64,000 bases of DNA from Odiellus spinosus (GCA_963920705.1 CAWUCO010000291.1:1922001-1986000); one strand, 5' to 3'; positions 37,989 through 51,941 are shown, numbered from the stretch's first letter. Made by a program: numbers and translations. Notes: a model not told the origin generated them from the sequence alone.

Positions 37989-40900
37989 GCGTTCAATCTT
38001 TGGCGTTCAATATTTGGCGTTCAATCCTTGGCATTCAATATTTGGCGTTCAATCTTTGGTGTTCAATCATTGACGTTCAATCTTTGGCTGTCAATCTTTG
38101 GCGTTCAATCTTTGGCGTTCAATATTTGGCGTTCAATATTTGGCGTTCAATCTTTGGCGTTCAATCTTTGGCGTCCAATATTTGGCGTTCAATATTTGGC
38201 GTTCAATATTTGGTCTTCAATATTTGGCGTTCAATCTTTGGCATTCAATATTTGGCGTTCAATATTTGGCGTTCAATCTTTGGCGTTCAATATTTGGCGT
38301 TCAATCTTTGGCGTTCAATCTTTGGCGTTCAATATTTGGCGTTCAATATTTGGCGTTCAATCTTTGGCGTTCAATATTTGGCGTTCAATATTTGGCGTTC
38401 AATCTGTGGCGTTCAATATTTGGCGTTCAATATTTGGCGTTCAATCTTTGGCGTTCAATGCTGGCGTTAATCTTTGGCGTTCAATGCTGGCGTTATTCTT
38501 TGGCGTTCAATCTTTGGCGTTCAATCTTTAGCGTTCAATCTTTGGCGTTCAATCTTTGGCGTTCAATCTTTGGCGTCCAATATTTGGCGTTCAATCTTTG
38601 GCGTTCAATCTTTGGCGTTCAATATTTGGCGTTCAATCCTTGGCGTTCAATCTTTGGCGTTCAATCTTTGGCGTTCAATCTTTGGCGTTCAATCTTTGGC
38701 GTTCAATCTTTGGCGTTCAATCTTTGGCGTTCAATATTTGGCGTTCAATATTTGGTCTTCAATATTTGGCATTCAATCTTTGGCGTTCAATATTTGGCGC
38801 ACAATCTTTGGCGTTCTATATTTGGCATTCAATCTTTGGCGTTCAATATATGGCGTTCAATATTTGGCGATCAATCTTTAGCGTTCAATATTTGGCGTTC
38901 AATCTTTGGCGTTCAATATTTGGCGTTCAATATTTGGTGTTCAATCTTTGGCGTTCAACATTTGGCGTCCAATATTTGGCGTTCAATCCTTGGCGTTCAA
39001 TCTTTGGCGTTCAATCTTTGGCGTTCAATCTTTGGCGTTCAATCTTTGGCGTTCAATCTTTGGCGTTCAATCTTTGGCGTTCAATCTTTGGCGTTCAATC
39101 TTTAGCGTTCAATATTTGGCGTTCAATCCTTGGCGTTCAATCTTTGGCGTTCAATCTTTGGCGTTCAATCTTTGGCGTTCAATCTTTGGCGTTCAATCTT
39201 TGGCGTTCAATCTTTGGCGTTCAATATTTGGCGTTCAATATTTGGTCTTCAATATTTGGCATTCAATCTTTGGCGTTCAATATTTGGCGCACAATCTTTG
39301 GCGTTCTATATTTGGCATTCAATCTTTGGCGTTCAATATATGGCGTTCAATATTTGGCGTTCAATCTTTAGCGTTCAATATTTGGCGTTCAATGTTGGCG
39401 TTCAATATTAGGCGTTCAATCCTTGGCATTCAATATTTGGCGTTCAATCTTTGGTGTTCAATATTTGGCGTTCAATATTTGGTGTTCAATCTTTGGCGTT
39501 CAACATTTGGCGTTCAATCCTTGGCGTTCAATCATTGGCGTTCAATCTTTGGCTGTCAATCTTTGGCGTTCAATCTTTGGCGTTCAATCTTTGGCGTTCA
39601 ATGTTGGCGTTCAATATTAGGCGTTCAATCCTTGGCATTCAATATTTGGCGTTCAATCTTTGGTGTTCAATATTTGGCGTTCAATATTTGGTGTTCAATC
39701 TTTGGCGTTCAACATTTGGCGTTCAATCCTTGGCGTTCAATCATTGACTTTTAATCTTTGGCTGTCAATCTTTGGCGTTCAATCTTTGGCGTTCAATATT
39801 TGGCGTTCAATATTTGGCGTTCAATCTTTGGTGTTCAATATTTGGCGTTCAATATTTGGTGTTCAATCTTTGGCGTTCAACATTTGGCGTTCAATCCTTG
39901 GCGTTCAATCTTTGGCGTTCAATCTTTGGCTGACAATCTTTGACGTTCAATCTTTGGCGTTCAATCTTTGGCGTCCAATATTTGGCGTTAAATCTTTGGC
40001 GTTCAATCTTTGGCGTTCAATCTTTGGCGTTCAATATTTGGCGTTCAATCTTTGGCGTTCAATCTTTGGCGTTCAATATTTGGCGTTCAATATTTGATGT
40101 TCAATATTTGGCGTTCAACGTTGGCGTTCAATATTAGGCGTTCAATCTTTGGCGTTCAATCCTTGGCGTTCAATCTTTGGCGTTCAATCTTTGGCGTTCA
40201 ATATTTGGCGTTCAATCTTTGGCGTTCAATCTTTAGCGTTCAATATTTGGCGTTCAATATTTGGTGTTCAATCTTTGGCGTTCAATGTTGGCGTTCAATA
40301 TTAGGCGTTCAATCTTTGGCGTCCAATATTTGGCGTTCAATCTTTGGCGTTCAATACTTGGCGTTCAAATATTTGGCGTTCAATATTTTTCGTTCAATCT
40401 TTGGCGTTCAATCTTTGGCGTCCAATATTTGGCGTTCAATCTTTAACGTTCAATATTTGGCGTCCAATATTTGGCCCTCAATCCTTGGCGTTCAATCTTT
40501 GGCGTTCAATCTTTGGCGTTCAATCTTTGGCGTTCAATCTTTGGCGTTCAATCTTTGGCGTTCAATCTTTGGCGTCCAATATTTGGCGTTCAATATTTGG
40601 CATTCAATCTTTGGCGTTCAATATTTGGCGTTCAATATTTGGCGTTCAATCTTTAGCGTTCAATATTTGGCGTTCAATCTTTGGCGTTCAATATTTGGCG
40701 TTCAATATTTGGTGTTCAATCTTTGGCGTTCAACATTTGGCGTTCAATCCTTGGCGTTCAATCATTGGCGTTCAATCTTTGGCTGTCAATCTTTGGCGTT
40801 CAATCTTTGGCGTTCAATGTTGGCGTTCAATATTAGGCGTTCAATCTTTGGCGTTCAATATTTGGCGTTCAATCCTTGGCATTCAATATTTGGCGTTCAA

Positions 40901-42673
40901 TCTTTGGTGTTCAATCATTGACGTTCAATCTTTGGCTGTCAATCTTTGGCGTTCAATCTTTGGCGTTCAATATTTGGCGTTCAATATTTGGCGTTCAATC
41001 TTTGGCGTTCAATCTTTGGCGTCCAATATTTGGCGTTCAATATTTGGCGTTCAATATTTGGTCTTCAATATTTGGCGTTCAATCTTTGGCATTCAATATT
41101 TGGCGTTCAATATTTGGCGTTCAATCTTTGGCGTTCAATATTTGGCGTTCAATCTTTGGCGTTCAATCTTTGGCGTTCAATATTTGGCGTTCAATATTTG
41201 GCGTTCAATCTTTGGCGTTCAATATTTGGCGTTCAATATTTGGCGTTCAATCTGTGGCGTTCAATATTTGGCGTTCAATATTTGGCGTTCAATCTTTGGC
41301 GTTCAATGCTGGCGTTAATCTTTGGCGTTCAATGCTGGCGTTATTCTTTGGCGTTCAATCTTTGGCGTTCAATCTTTAGCGTTCAATCTTTGGCGTTCAA
41401 TCTTTGGCGTTCAATCTTTGGCGTCCAATATTTGGCGTTCAATCTTTGGCGTTCAATCTTTGGCGTTCAATATTTGGCGTTCAATCCTTGGCGTTCAATC
41501 TTTGGCGTTCAATCTTTGGCGTTCAATCTTTGGCGTTCAATCTTTGGCGTTCAATCTTTGGCGTTCAATCTTTGGCGTTCAATATTTGGCGTTCAATATT
41601 TGGTCTTCAATATTTGGCATTCAATCTTTGGCGTTCAATATTTGGCGCACAATCTTTGGCGTTCTATATTTGGCATTCAATCTTTGGCGTTCAATATATG
41701 GCGTTCAATATTTGGCGATCAATCTTTAGCGTTCAATATTTGGCGTTCAATCTTTGGCGTTCAATATTTGGCGTTCAATATTTGGTGTTCAATCTTTGGC
41801 GTTCAACATTTGGCGTCCAATATTTGGCGTTCAATCCTTGGCGTTCAATCTTTGGCGTTCAATCTTTGGCGTTCAATCTTTGGCGTTCAATCTTTGGCGT
41901 TCAATCTTTGGCGTTCAATCTTTGGCGTTCAATCTTTGGCGTTCAATCTTTAGCGTTCAATATTTGGCGTTCAATCCTTGGCGTTCAATCTTTGGCGTTC
42001 AATCTTTGGCGTTCAATCTTTGGCGTTCAATCTTTGGCGTTCAATCTTTGGCGTTCAATCTTTGGCGTTCAATATTTGGCGTTCAATATTTGGTCTTCAA
42101 TATTTGGCATTCAATCTTTGGCGTTCAATATTTGGCGCACAATCTTTGGCGTTCTATATTTGGCATTCAATCTTTGGCGTTCAATATATGGCGTTCAATA
42201 TTTGGCGTTCAATCTTTAGCGTTCAATATTTGGCGTTCAATGTTGGCGTTCAATATTAGGCGTTCAATCCTTGGCATTCAATATTTGGCGTTCAATCTTT
42301 GGTGTTCAATATTTGGCGTTCAATATTTGGTGTTCAATCTTTGGCGTTCAACATTTGGCGTTCAATCCTTGGCGTTCAATCATTGGCGTTCAATCTTTGG
42401 CTGTCAATCTTTGGCGTTCAATCTTTGGCGTTCAATCTTTGGCGTTCAATGTTGGCGTTCAATATTAGGCGTTCAATCCTTGGCATTCAATATTTGGCGT
42501 TCAATCTTTGGTGTTCAATATTTGGCGTTCAATATTTGGTGTTCAATCTTTGGCGTTCAACATTTGGCGTTCAATCCTTGGCGTTCAATCATTGACTTTT
42601 AATCTTTGGCTGTCAATCTTTGGCGTTCAATCTTTGGCGTTCAATATTTGGCGTTCAATATTTGGCGTTCAAT
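36978..42673 (+). repeat. Tandem duplication, step 2,848 bp
   Basis: Copy 1 is 36,978-39,825 and copy 2 is 39,826-42,673. The alignment breaks down just upstream of 36,957 / 39,805 and at about 39,825 / 42,673. Landmarks at exactly this step are the caaatattt 15-mer (37,518 and 40,366), cattgacg (38,068 and 40,916), the paired cassette with an altered gcgttattc (38,460 and 41,308), ggcgatcaatc (38,869 and 41,717) and the odd cattgactttt (39,742 and 42,590). No substitution was found in the lines compared. Copy 1 overlaps the second copy of the 1,463-bp duplication, so part of this sequence is present three times. Confidence 0.88.
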
Positions 42674-43881
42674 ATTTGGCGTTCAATCTTTGGCGTTCAA
42701 TATTTGGCGTTCAATATTTGGTCTTCAATATTTGGCATTCAATCTTTGGCGTTCAATATTTGGCGCACAATCTTTGGCGTTCTATATTTGGCATTCAATC
42801 TTTGGCGTTCAATATATGGCGTTCAATATTTGGCGTTCAATCTTTAGCGTTCAATATTTGGCGTTCAATCTTTGGCGTTCAATATTTGGCGTTCAATATT
42901 TGGTGTTCAATCTTTGGCGTTCAACATTTGGCGTTCAATCCTTGGCGTTCAATCATTGACGTTCAATCTTTGGCTGTCAATCTTTGGCGTTCAATCTTTG
43001 GCGTTCAATATTTGGCGTTCAATATTTGGCGTTCAATATTTGGCGTTCAATATTAGGCGTTCAATCTGGGCGTTCAATATTTGGCGTTCAATCTTTGGCG
43101 TTCAATCTTTGGCTGACAATCTTTGGCGTTCAATCTTTGGCGTTCAATCTTTGGCGTCCAATATTTGGCGTTAAATCTTTGGCGTTCAATCTTTGGCGTT
43201 CAATCTTTGGCGTTCAATATTTGGCGTTCAATCTTTGGCGTTCAATCTTTGGCGTTCAATATTTGGCGTTCAATATTTGGCGTTCAATCTTTGGCGTTCA
43301 ATATTTGGCGTTCAATATTTGGTCTTCAATATTTGGCATTCAATCTTTGGCGTTCAATATTTGGCGCACAATCTTTGGCGTTCTATATTTGGCATTCAAT
43401 CTTTGGCGTTCAATATATGGCGTTCAATATTTGGCGTTCAATCTTTAGCGTTCAATATTTGGCGTTCAATCTTTGGCGTTCAATATTTGGCGTTCAATAT
43501 TTGGTGTTCAATCTTTGGCGTTCAACATTTGGCGTTCAATCCTTGGCGTTCAATCATTGACGTTCAATCTTTGGCTGTCAATCTTTGGCGTTCAATCTTT
43601 GGCGTTCAATATTTGGCGTTCAATATTTGGCGTTCAATATTTGGCGTTCAATATTAGGCGTTCAATCTGGGCGTTCAATATTTGGCGTTCAATCTTTGGC
43701 GTTCAATCTTTGGCTGACAATCTTTGGCGTTCAATCTTTGGCGTTCAATCTTTGGCGTCCAATATTTGGCGTTAAATCTTTGGCGTTCAATCTTTGGCGT
43801 TCAATCTTTGGCGTTCAATATTTGGCGTTCAATCTTTGGCGTTCAATCTTTGGCGTTCAATATTTGGCGTTCAATATTTGG
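42647..43881 (+). repeat. Tandem duplication, step 601 bp
   Basis: Copy 1 is 42,647-43,247 and copy 2 is 43,248-43,848, with similarity extending to 43,881. Both contain tcttc, cattc, gcgcacaat, a cgttctatatt unit, an aatatatgg unit, cattgacg (42,954 and 43,555), ctgggcg and gctgacaat. No differences were seen in the parts compared. It directly abuts the end of the 2,848-bp duplication. The same block order without duplication lies at about 28.5-29.05 kb. Confidence 0.83.
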
Positions 43882-46800
43882 TGTTCAATCTTTGGCGTTC
43901 AATGTTGGCGTTCAATATTAGGCGTTCAATCTTTGGCGTTCAATATTTGGCGTTCAATCCTTGGCGTTCAATCTTTGGCGTTCAATCTTTGGCGTTCAAT
44001 ATTTGGCGTTCAATCTTTAACGTTCAATCTTTAGCGTTCAATATTTGGCGTTCAATATTTGGTGTTCAATCTTTGGCGTTCAATGTTGGCGTTCAATATT
44101 AGGCGTTCAATCTTTGGCGTTCAATATTTGGCGTTCAATCCTTGGCGTTCAATCTTTGGCGTTCAATCTTTGGCTGTCAATCTTTGGCGTTCAATCTTTG
44201 GCGTTCAATCTTTGGCGTCCAATATTTGGCGTTCAATCTTTGGCGTTCAATACTTGGCGTTCAAATATTTGGCGTTCAATATTTTTCGTTCAATCTTTGG
44301 CGTTCAATCTTTGGCGTCCAATATTTGGCGTTCAATCTTTAACGTTCAATATTTGGCGTCCAATATTTGGCGTTCAATCCTTGGCGTTCAATCTTTGGCG
44401 TTCAATCTTTGGCGTTCAATCTTTGGCGTTCAATCTTTGGCGTTCAATCTTTGGCGTTCAATCTTTGGCGTTCAATCTTTGGCGTTCAATCTTTAGCGTT
44501 CAATATTTGGCGTTCAATCTTTGGCGTTAAATATTTGGCGTTCAATATTTGGTGTTCAATCTTTGGCGTTCAACATTTGGCGTTCAATCCTTGGCGTTCA
44601 ATCATTGGCGTTCAATCTTTGGCTGTCAATCTTTGGCGTTCAATCTTTGGCGTTCAATGTTGGCGTTCAATATTAGGCGTTCAATCCTTGGCATTCAATA
44701 TTTGGCGTTCAATCTTTGGTGTTCAATATTTGGCGTTCAATATTTGGTGTTCAATCTTTGGCGTTCAACATTTGGCGTTCAATCCTTGGCGTTCAATCAT
44801 TGACGTTCAATCTTTGGCTGTCAATCTTTGGCGTTCAATCTTTGGCGTTCAATATTTGGCGTTCAATATTTGGCGTTCAATATTTGGCGTTCAATATTAG
44901 GCGTTCAATCTGGGCGTTCAATATTTGGCGTTCAATCTTTGGCGTTCAATCTTTGGCTGACAATCTTTGGCGTTCAATCTTTGGCGTTCAATCTTTGGCG
45001 TCCAATATTTGGCGTTAAATCTTTGGCGTTCAATCTTTGGCGTTCAATCTTTGGCGTTCAATATTTGGCGTTCAATCTTTGGCGTTCAATCTTTGGCGTT
45101 CAATATTTGGCGTTCAATATTTGGTGTTCAATCTTTGGCGTTCAATGTTGGCGTTCAATATTTGGCGTTCAATCCTTGGCGTTCAATCTTTGGCGTTCAA
45201 TCTTTGGCGTTCAATCTTTGGCGTTCAATCTTTGGCGTTCAATCTTTGGCGTTCAATATTTGGCGTTCAATCTTTGGCGTTCAATCTTTGGCGTTCAATA
45301 TTTGGCGTTCAATATTTGGTGTTCAATCTTTGGCGTTCAATGTTGGCGTTCAATATTTGGCGTTCAATCCTTGGCGTTCAATCTTTGGCGTTCAATCTTT
45401 GGCGTTCAATCTTTGGCGTTCAATCTTTGGCGTTCAATCTTTGGCGTCCAATATTTGGCGTTCAATATTTGGCATTCAATCTTTGGCGTTCAATATTTGG
45501 CGAACAATCTTTGGCGTTCAATATTTGGCGTTCAATCTTTGGCGCTCAAAATTTGGCGTTCAATCTTTGGCATTCAATATTTGGCGTTCAATATTTGGCG
45601 TTCAATATTTGGCGTTCAATCTTTGGCGTTCAATATTTGGCGTTCAATCTGTGGCGTTCAATATTTGGCGTTCAATATTTGGCGTTCAATCTTTGGCGTT
45701 CAATGCTGGCGTTAATCTTTGGCGTTCAATGCTGGCGTTAATCTTTGGCGTTCAATCTTTGGCGTTCAATCTTTGGCGTTCAATCTTTGGCGTTCAATAT
45801 TTGGCGTTCAATATTTGGTCTTCAATATTTGGCATTCAATATTTGGCGTTCAATATTTGGCGTTCAATATTTGGCGCATAATCTTTGGCGTTCAATATTT
45901 GGCGTTCAATCTTTGGCGTTCAATATTTGGCGTTCAATATTTGGCGTTCAATATTTGGCGTTCAATATTTGGCGTTCAATCTTTGGCGTTCAATATTTGG
46001 CGTTCAATCTGTGGCGTTCAAAATTTGGCGTTCAATATTTGGCGTACAATCTTTGGCGTTCAATGCTGGCGTTAATCTTTGTCGTTCAATCTTTGGCGTT
46101 CAATCTTTGGCGTTCAATCTTTGGCGTTCAAAATTAGGCGTTCAATCTTTGGCGTCCAATATTTGGCGTTCAATCTTTGACGTTCAATATTTGGTGTTCA
46201 ATATTTGGTCTTCAATATTTGGACTTCAATCTTTGGCGTTCAATATTTAGCGCACAATCTTTGGCGTTCAATATTTGGTCTTCAATCTTTGGCGTTCGAT
46301 CTTTGACGTTCAATCTTTGGCGTTCAATTTTGGCGTTCTTATTTGGCGTTCAATCTTTGGCGTTCAATCTGTGGCGTTCAATCTTTGGCGTTCAATCTTT
46401 GGTGTTCAATATTTGGCGTACAATATTTGGTGTTCAATCTTTGGCGTTCAATGCTGGCGTTCACAATATTTGGGGTTCAATCTTTTTCGTTCAATCTTTG
46501 GCGATCAATATTTTGCGTTCAATATTAGGCGATCAATCTTTGGCGTTCAATATTTGGCGTTCAATCCTTGGCGTCCAATATTTGGCGTTCAATCTTTGGC
46601 GTTCAATATTTGGCGTTCAATATTTGGCGTTCAATATTTGGCGTTCAATCTTTGGCGTTCAATATTTGGCGTTCAATCTGTGGCGTTCAAATTTGGCGTT
46701 CAATATTTGGCGTTCAATCTTTGGCGTTCAATGCTGGCGTTAATCTTTGGCGTTCAATCTTTGGCGTTCAATCTTTGGCGTTCAATCTTTGGCGTTCAAA

Positions 46801-48257
46801 ATTTGGCGTTCAATATTTGGTCTTCAATATTTGGCATTCAACCTTTGGCGTTCAATATTTGGCGTTCAATCTTTGGCGTTCAATATTTGGCGTTCAATAT
46901 TTGGCGTTCAATATTTGGCGTTCAATCTTTGGCGTTCAATATTTGGCGTTCAATCTGTGGCGTTCAAATTTGGCGTTCAATATTTGGCGTTCAATCTTTG
47001 GCTGTCAATATTTGGCGTTCAATCTTTGGCGTCCAATATTTGGCGTTCAATCTTTGGCGTTCAATATTTGGTCTTCAATATTTGGCATTCAATCTTTGGC
47101 GTTCAATATTTGGTCTTCAATATTTGGCATTCAACCTTTGGCGTTCAATATTTGGCGTTCAATCTTTGGCGTTCAATATTTGGCGTTCAATATTTGGCGT
47201 TCAATATTTGGCGTTCAATCTTTGGCGTTCAATATTTGGCGTTCAATCTGTGGCGTTCAAATTTGGCGTTCAATATTTGGCGTTCAATCTTTGGCTGTCA
47301 ATATTTGGCGTTCAATCTTTGGCGTCCAATATTTGGCGTTCAATCTTTGGCGTTCAATATTTGGTCTTCAATATTTGGCATTCAATCTTTGGCGTTCAAT
47401 ATTTGGCGTTCAATCTTTGGCGTTCAATATTTGGCGTTCAATATTTGGCGTTCAATATTTGGCGTTCAATCTTTGGCGTTCAATATTTGGCGTTCAATCT
47501 GTGGCGTTCAAATTTGGCGTTCAATATTTGGCGTTCAATCTTTGGCGTTCAATGCTGGCGTTAATCTTTGGCGTTCAATCTTTGGCGTTCAATCTTTGGC
47601 GTTCAATCTTTGGCGTTCAAAATTTGGCGTTCAATATTTGGTCTTCAATATTTGGCATTCAACCTTTGGCGTTCAATATTTGGCGCACAATCTTTGACGT
47701 TCAATATTTGGCGTTCAATCTTGGCGTTCAATATTTGGCGTTCAATATTTGGCGTTCAATCTTTAGCGTTCAATATTTGGCGTTCAATCTTTGGCGTTCA
47801 ATCTTTGGCGTCCAATATTTGGCGTTCAATCTTTAACTTTCAATATTTGGCGTCCAATATTTGGCGTTCAATCCTTGGCGTTCAATCTTTGGCGTTCAAT
47901 CTTTGGCGTTCAATCTTTGGCGTTCAATCTTTTGCGTTCAATCTTTGGCGTTCAATATTTGGCGTTCAATCTTTGGCGTTCAATATTTGGCGTTCAATCT
48001 GTGGCGTTCAAATTTGGCGTTCAATATTTGGCGTTCAATCTTTGGCTGTCAATATTTGGCGTTCAATCTTTGGCGTCCAATATTTGGCGTTCAATCTTTG
48101 GCGTTCAATATTTGGTCTTCAATATTTGGCATTCCATCTTTGGCGTTCAATATTTGGCGCACAATCTTTGGCGTTCAAAATTTGGCGTTCAATCTTTGGC
48201 GTTCAATATTTGGCGTTCAATCTTTGGCGTTCAATCTTTGGCGTTCAAAATTTGGCG

Positions 48258-51200
48258 TTCAATCTTTGGCGTTCAATATTTGGCGTTCAATCTTTGGCGT
48301 TCAATTTTTGGCGTTCAATCTTTGGCGTCCAATATTTGGCGTTCAATCTTTGGCGTTCAATATTTGGTGTTCAATATTTGGTCTTCAATATTTGGCATTC
48401 AATCTTTGGCGTTCAATATTTGGCGTTCAATATTTGGCGTTCAATATTAGCGTTCAATCTTTGGCGTTCAATCTTTGGCGTTCAATATTTGGCGTTCAAT
48501 CTTTGGCGTTCAATCTTTGGCGTTCAATATTAGGCGTTCAATCTTTGGCGTCCAATATTTGGCGTTCAATCTTTGGCGTTCAATATTTGGTGTTCAATAT
48601 TTGGTCTTCAATATTTTTACTTCAATCTTTGGCGTTCAATATTTAGCGCACAATATTTGGCGTTCAATATTTGGTCTTCAATATTTGGCGTTCAATATTT
48701 GGTCTTCAATATTTGGCATTCAATCTTTGGCGTTCAATATTTGGCGCACAATCTTTGGCGTTCAATATTTGGCGTTCAATCTTGGCGTTCAATATTTGGC
48801 GTTCAATATTTGGCGTTCAATCTTTAGCGTTCAATATTTGGCGTTCAATCTTTGGCGTTCAATCTTTGGCGTCCAATATTTGGCGTTCAATCTTTGGCGT
48901 TCAAAATTTGGCGTTCAATATTTGGTCTTCAATATTTGGCATTCAACCTTTGGCGTTCAATATTTGGCGTTCAATCTTTGGCGTTCAATATTTGGCGTTC
49001 AATATTTGGCGTTCAATATTTGGCGTTCAATCTTTGGCGTTCAATATTTGGCGTTCAATCTGTGGCGTTCAAATTTGGCGTTCAATATTTGGCGTTCAAT
49101 CTTTGGCTGTCAATATTTGGCGTTCAATCTTTGGCGTCCAATATTTGGCGTTCAATCTTTGGCGTTCAATATTTGGTCTTCAATATTTGGCATTCAATCT
49201 TTGGCGTTCAATATTTGGCGTTCAATCTTTGGCGTTCAATATTTGGCGTTCAATATTTGGCGTTCAATATTTGGCGTTCAATCTTTGGCGTTCAATATTT
49301 GGCGTTCAATCTGTGGCGTTCAAATTTGGCGTTCAATATTTGGCGTTCAATCTTTGGCGTTCAATGCTGGCGTTAATCTTTGGCGTTCAATCTTTGGCGT
49401 TCAATCTTTGGCGTTCAAAATTTGGCGTTCAATATTTGGTCTTCAATATTTGGCATTCAACCTTTGGCGTTCAATATTTGGCGCACAATCTTTGACGTTC
49501 AATATTTGGCGTTCAATCTTGGCGTTCAATATTTGGCGTTCAATATTTGGCGTTCAATCTTTAGCGTTCAATATTTGGCGTTCAATCTTTGGCGTTCAAT
49601 CTTTGGCGTCCAATATTTGGCGTTCAATCTTTAACTTTCAATATTTGGCGTCCAATATTTGGCGTTCAATCCTTGGCGTTCAATCTTTGGCGTTCAATCT
49701 TTGGCGTTCAATCTTTGGCGTTCAATCTTTGGCGTTCAATCTTTTGCGTTCAATCTTTGGCGTTCAATATTTGGCGTTCAATATTTGGTCTTCAATATTT
49801 GGCATTCCATCTTTGGCGTTCAATATTTGGCGCACAATCTTTGGCGTTCAAAATTTGGCGTTCAATCTTTGGCGTTCAATATTTGGCGTTCAATCTTTGG
49901 CGTTCAATCTTTGGCGTTCAAAATTTGGCGTTCAATCTTTGGCGTTCAATATTTGGCGTTCAATCTTTGGCGTTCAATTTTTGGCGTTCAATCTTTGGCG
50001 TCCAATATTTGGCGTTCAATCTTTGGCGTTCAATATTTGGTGTTCAATATTTGGTCTTCAATATTTGGCATTCAATCTTTGGCGTTCAATATTTGGCGTT
50101 CAATATTTGGCGTTCAATATTTGGCGTTCAATCTTTGGCGTTCAATCTTTGGCGTTCAATATTTGGCGTTCAATCTTTGGCGTTCAATATTTGGTGTTCA
50201 ATATTTGGTCTTCAATATTTTTACTTCAATCTTTGGCGTTCAATATTTAGCGCACAATCTTTGGCGTTCAATATTTGGTCTTCAATATTTGGCGTTCAAT
50301 ATTTGGTCTTCAATATTTGGCATTCAATCTTTGGCGTTCAATATTTGGCGCACAATCTTTGGCGTTCAATATTTGGCGTTCAATCTTGGCGTTCAATATT
50401 TGGCGTTCAATATTTGGCGTTCAATCTTTAGCGTTCAATATTTGGCGTTCAATCTTTGGCGTTCAATCTTTGGCGTCCAATATTTGGCGTTCAATCTTTA
50501 ACTTTCAATATTTGGCGTCCAATATTTGGCGTTCAATCCTTGGCGTTCAATCTTTGGCGTTCAATCTTTGGCGTTCAATCTTTGGCGTTCAATCTTTGGC
50601 GTTCAATCTTTTGCGTTCAATCTTTGGCGTTCAATATTAGGCGTTCAATATTTGGCGGTCAATATTTGGTCTTCAATATTTGGCATTCCATCTTTGGCGT
50701 TCAATATTTGGCGCACAATCTTTGGCGTTCAAAATTTGGCGTTCAATCTTTGGCGTTCAATATTTGGCGTTCAATCTTTGGCGTTCAATCTTTGGCGTTC
50801 AAAATTTGGCGTTCAATCTTTGGCGTTCAATATTTGGCGTTCAATCTTTGGCGTTCAATCTTTGGCGTTCAATCTTTGGCGTCCAATATTTGGCGTTCAA
50901 TCTTTGGCGTTCAATATTTGGTGTTCAATATTTGGTCTTCAATATTTGGCATTCAATCTTTGGCGTTCAATATTTGGCGCACAATATTTGGTGTTCAATA
51001 TTTGGCGTTCAATCTTTGGCGTTCAATATTTGGCGTTCAATATTTGGCGTTCAATCCATAGCGTTCAATATTTGGCGTTCAATCTTTGGCGTTCAATCTT
51101 TGGCGTTCAATATTTGGCGTTCAATCTTTGGCGTTCAATCTTTGGCGTTCAATATTAGGCGTTCAATCTTTGGCGTCCAATATTTGGCGTTCAATCTTTG

Positions 51201-51859
51201 GCGTTCAATATTTGGTGTTCAATATTTGGTCTTCAATATTTGGACTTCAATCTTTGGCGTTCAATATTTAGCGCACAATCTTTGGCGTTCAATATTTGGT
51301 CTTCAATATTTGGCGTTCAATCTTTGGCGTTCGATCTTTGACGTTCAATCTTTGGCGTTCAATTTTGGCGTTCTTATTTGGCGTTCAATCTTTGGCGTTC
51401 AATCTATGGCGTTCAATCTTTGGCGTTCAATCTTTGGCGTTCAATATTTGGCGTACAATATTTGGTGTTCAAACTTTGGCGTTCAATATTTGGTCTTCAA
51501 TATTTGGCATTCAATCTTTGGCGTTCAATATTTGGCGTTCAATCTTTGGCGTTCAATCTTTGGCGTTCAATCTTTGGCGTTCAATCTTTGGCGTTCAATC
51601 TTTGGCGGTCAATCTTTGGCGTTCAATCTTTGGCGTTCAATCTTTGGCGTCCAATATTTGGCGTTCAATCTTTGGCGTTCAATATTTGGCGTTCAATATT
51701 TGGTCTTCAATATTTGGCATTCAATCTTTGGCGTTCAATATGTGACGTTCAATCTTTGACGTTCGATATTTGGCGTTCAATATTTGGCGTTCAATATTTG
51801 GTGATCAATATTTGGTCTTCAATATTTTCATTCAATCTTTGGCGTTCAATATTTAGCGT
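48258..51859 (+). repeat. Large higher-order block, copy 1 (paired with 51,942-55,640)
   Basis: This block of about 3.6 kb aligns with 51,942-55,640. The offset is 3,684 bp at first, 3,698 bp after one extra unit near 53,085, about 3,642 bp around 50.3-50.6 kb, and 3,781 bp from 51.1 kb onward. Shared rare variants in order include aatattagcg, tttttacttc, the single 12-mer (49,366 and 53,050), ttaactttc, tttgcgttc, cgttcttattt, gcggtc and tgtgacg (51,741 and 55,522). Indels between copies are whole or multiple units. Smaller parts of this block also recur inside it. Confidence 0.78.
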
Positions 51860-51941
51860 TCAATATTTGGCGTTCAATATTAGCGTTCAATCTTTGGCGT
51901 TCAATCTTTGGCGTTCAATATTTGGCGTTCAATCTTTGGCG

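Larger units (their letters stand above)
19944..46080 (+). repeat. Family-1 higher-order domain, second segment
   Basis: Family-1 markers resume with the paired 12-mer cassette at 20,882 and run to the last pair at 45,705. The cattgacg module occurs at 23,453, 26,048, 27,410, 28,724, 30,010, 34,023, 38,068, 40,916, 42,954, 43,555 and 44,798. The segment consists mostly of two related halves, about 20-28 kb and about 30.8-42 kb, with many nested tandem duplications in the second half. The only family-2 material I saw inside it is the 513-bp block at 22,534-23,046. The distal end grades into units such as caaaattaggcg near 46,128 and cgttcttattt near 46,335. No coding or RNA gene is supported. 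Confidence 0.8.

Noticed and set aside
48475..50250. Longest open frame, 591 codons, with a perfect-looking 14-residue repeat; hundreds of others of 60-490 codons on the plus strand.
   Set aside because: They start at TTG, since the consensus has no ATG. All three frames give the same peptide, ends fall at chance variants (ttaatc, tttagc, ttgacg, attagg), no ribosome binding site is present, and nothing but the satellite surrounds them.
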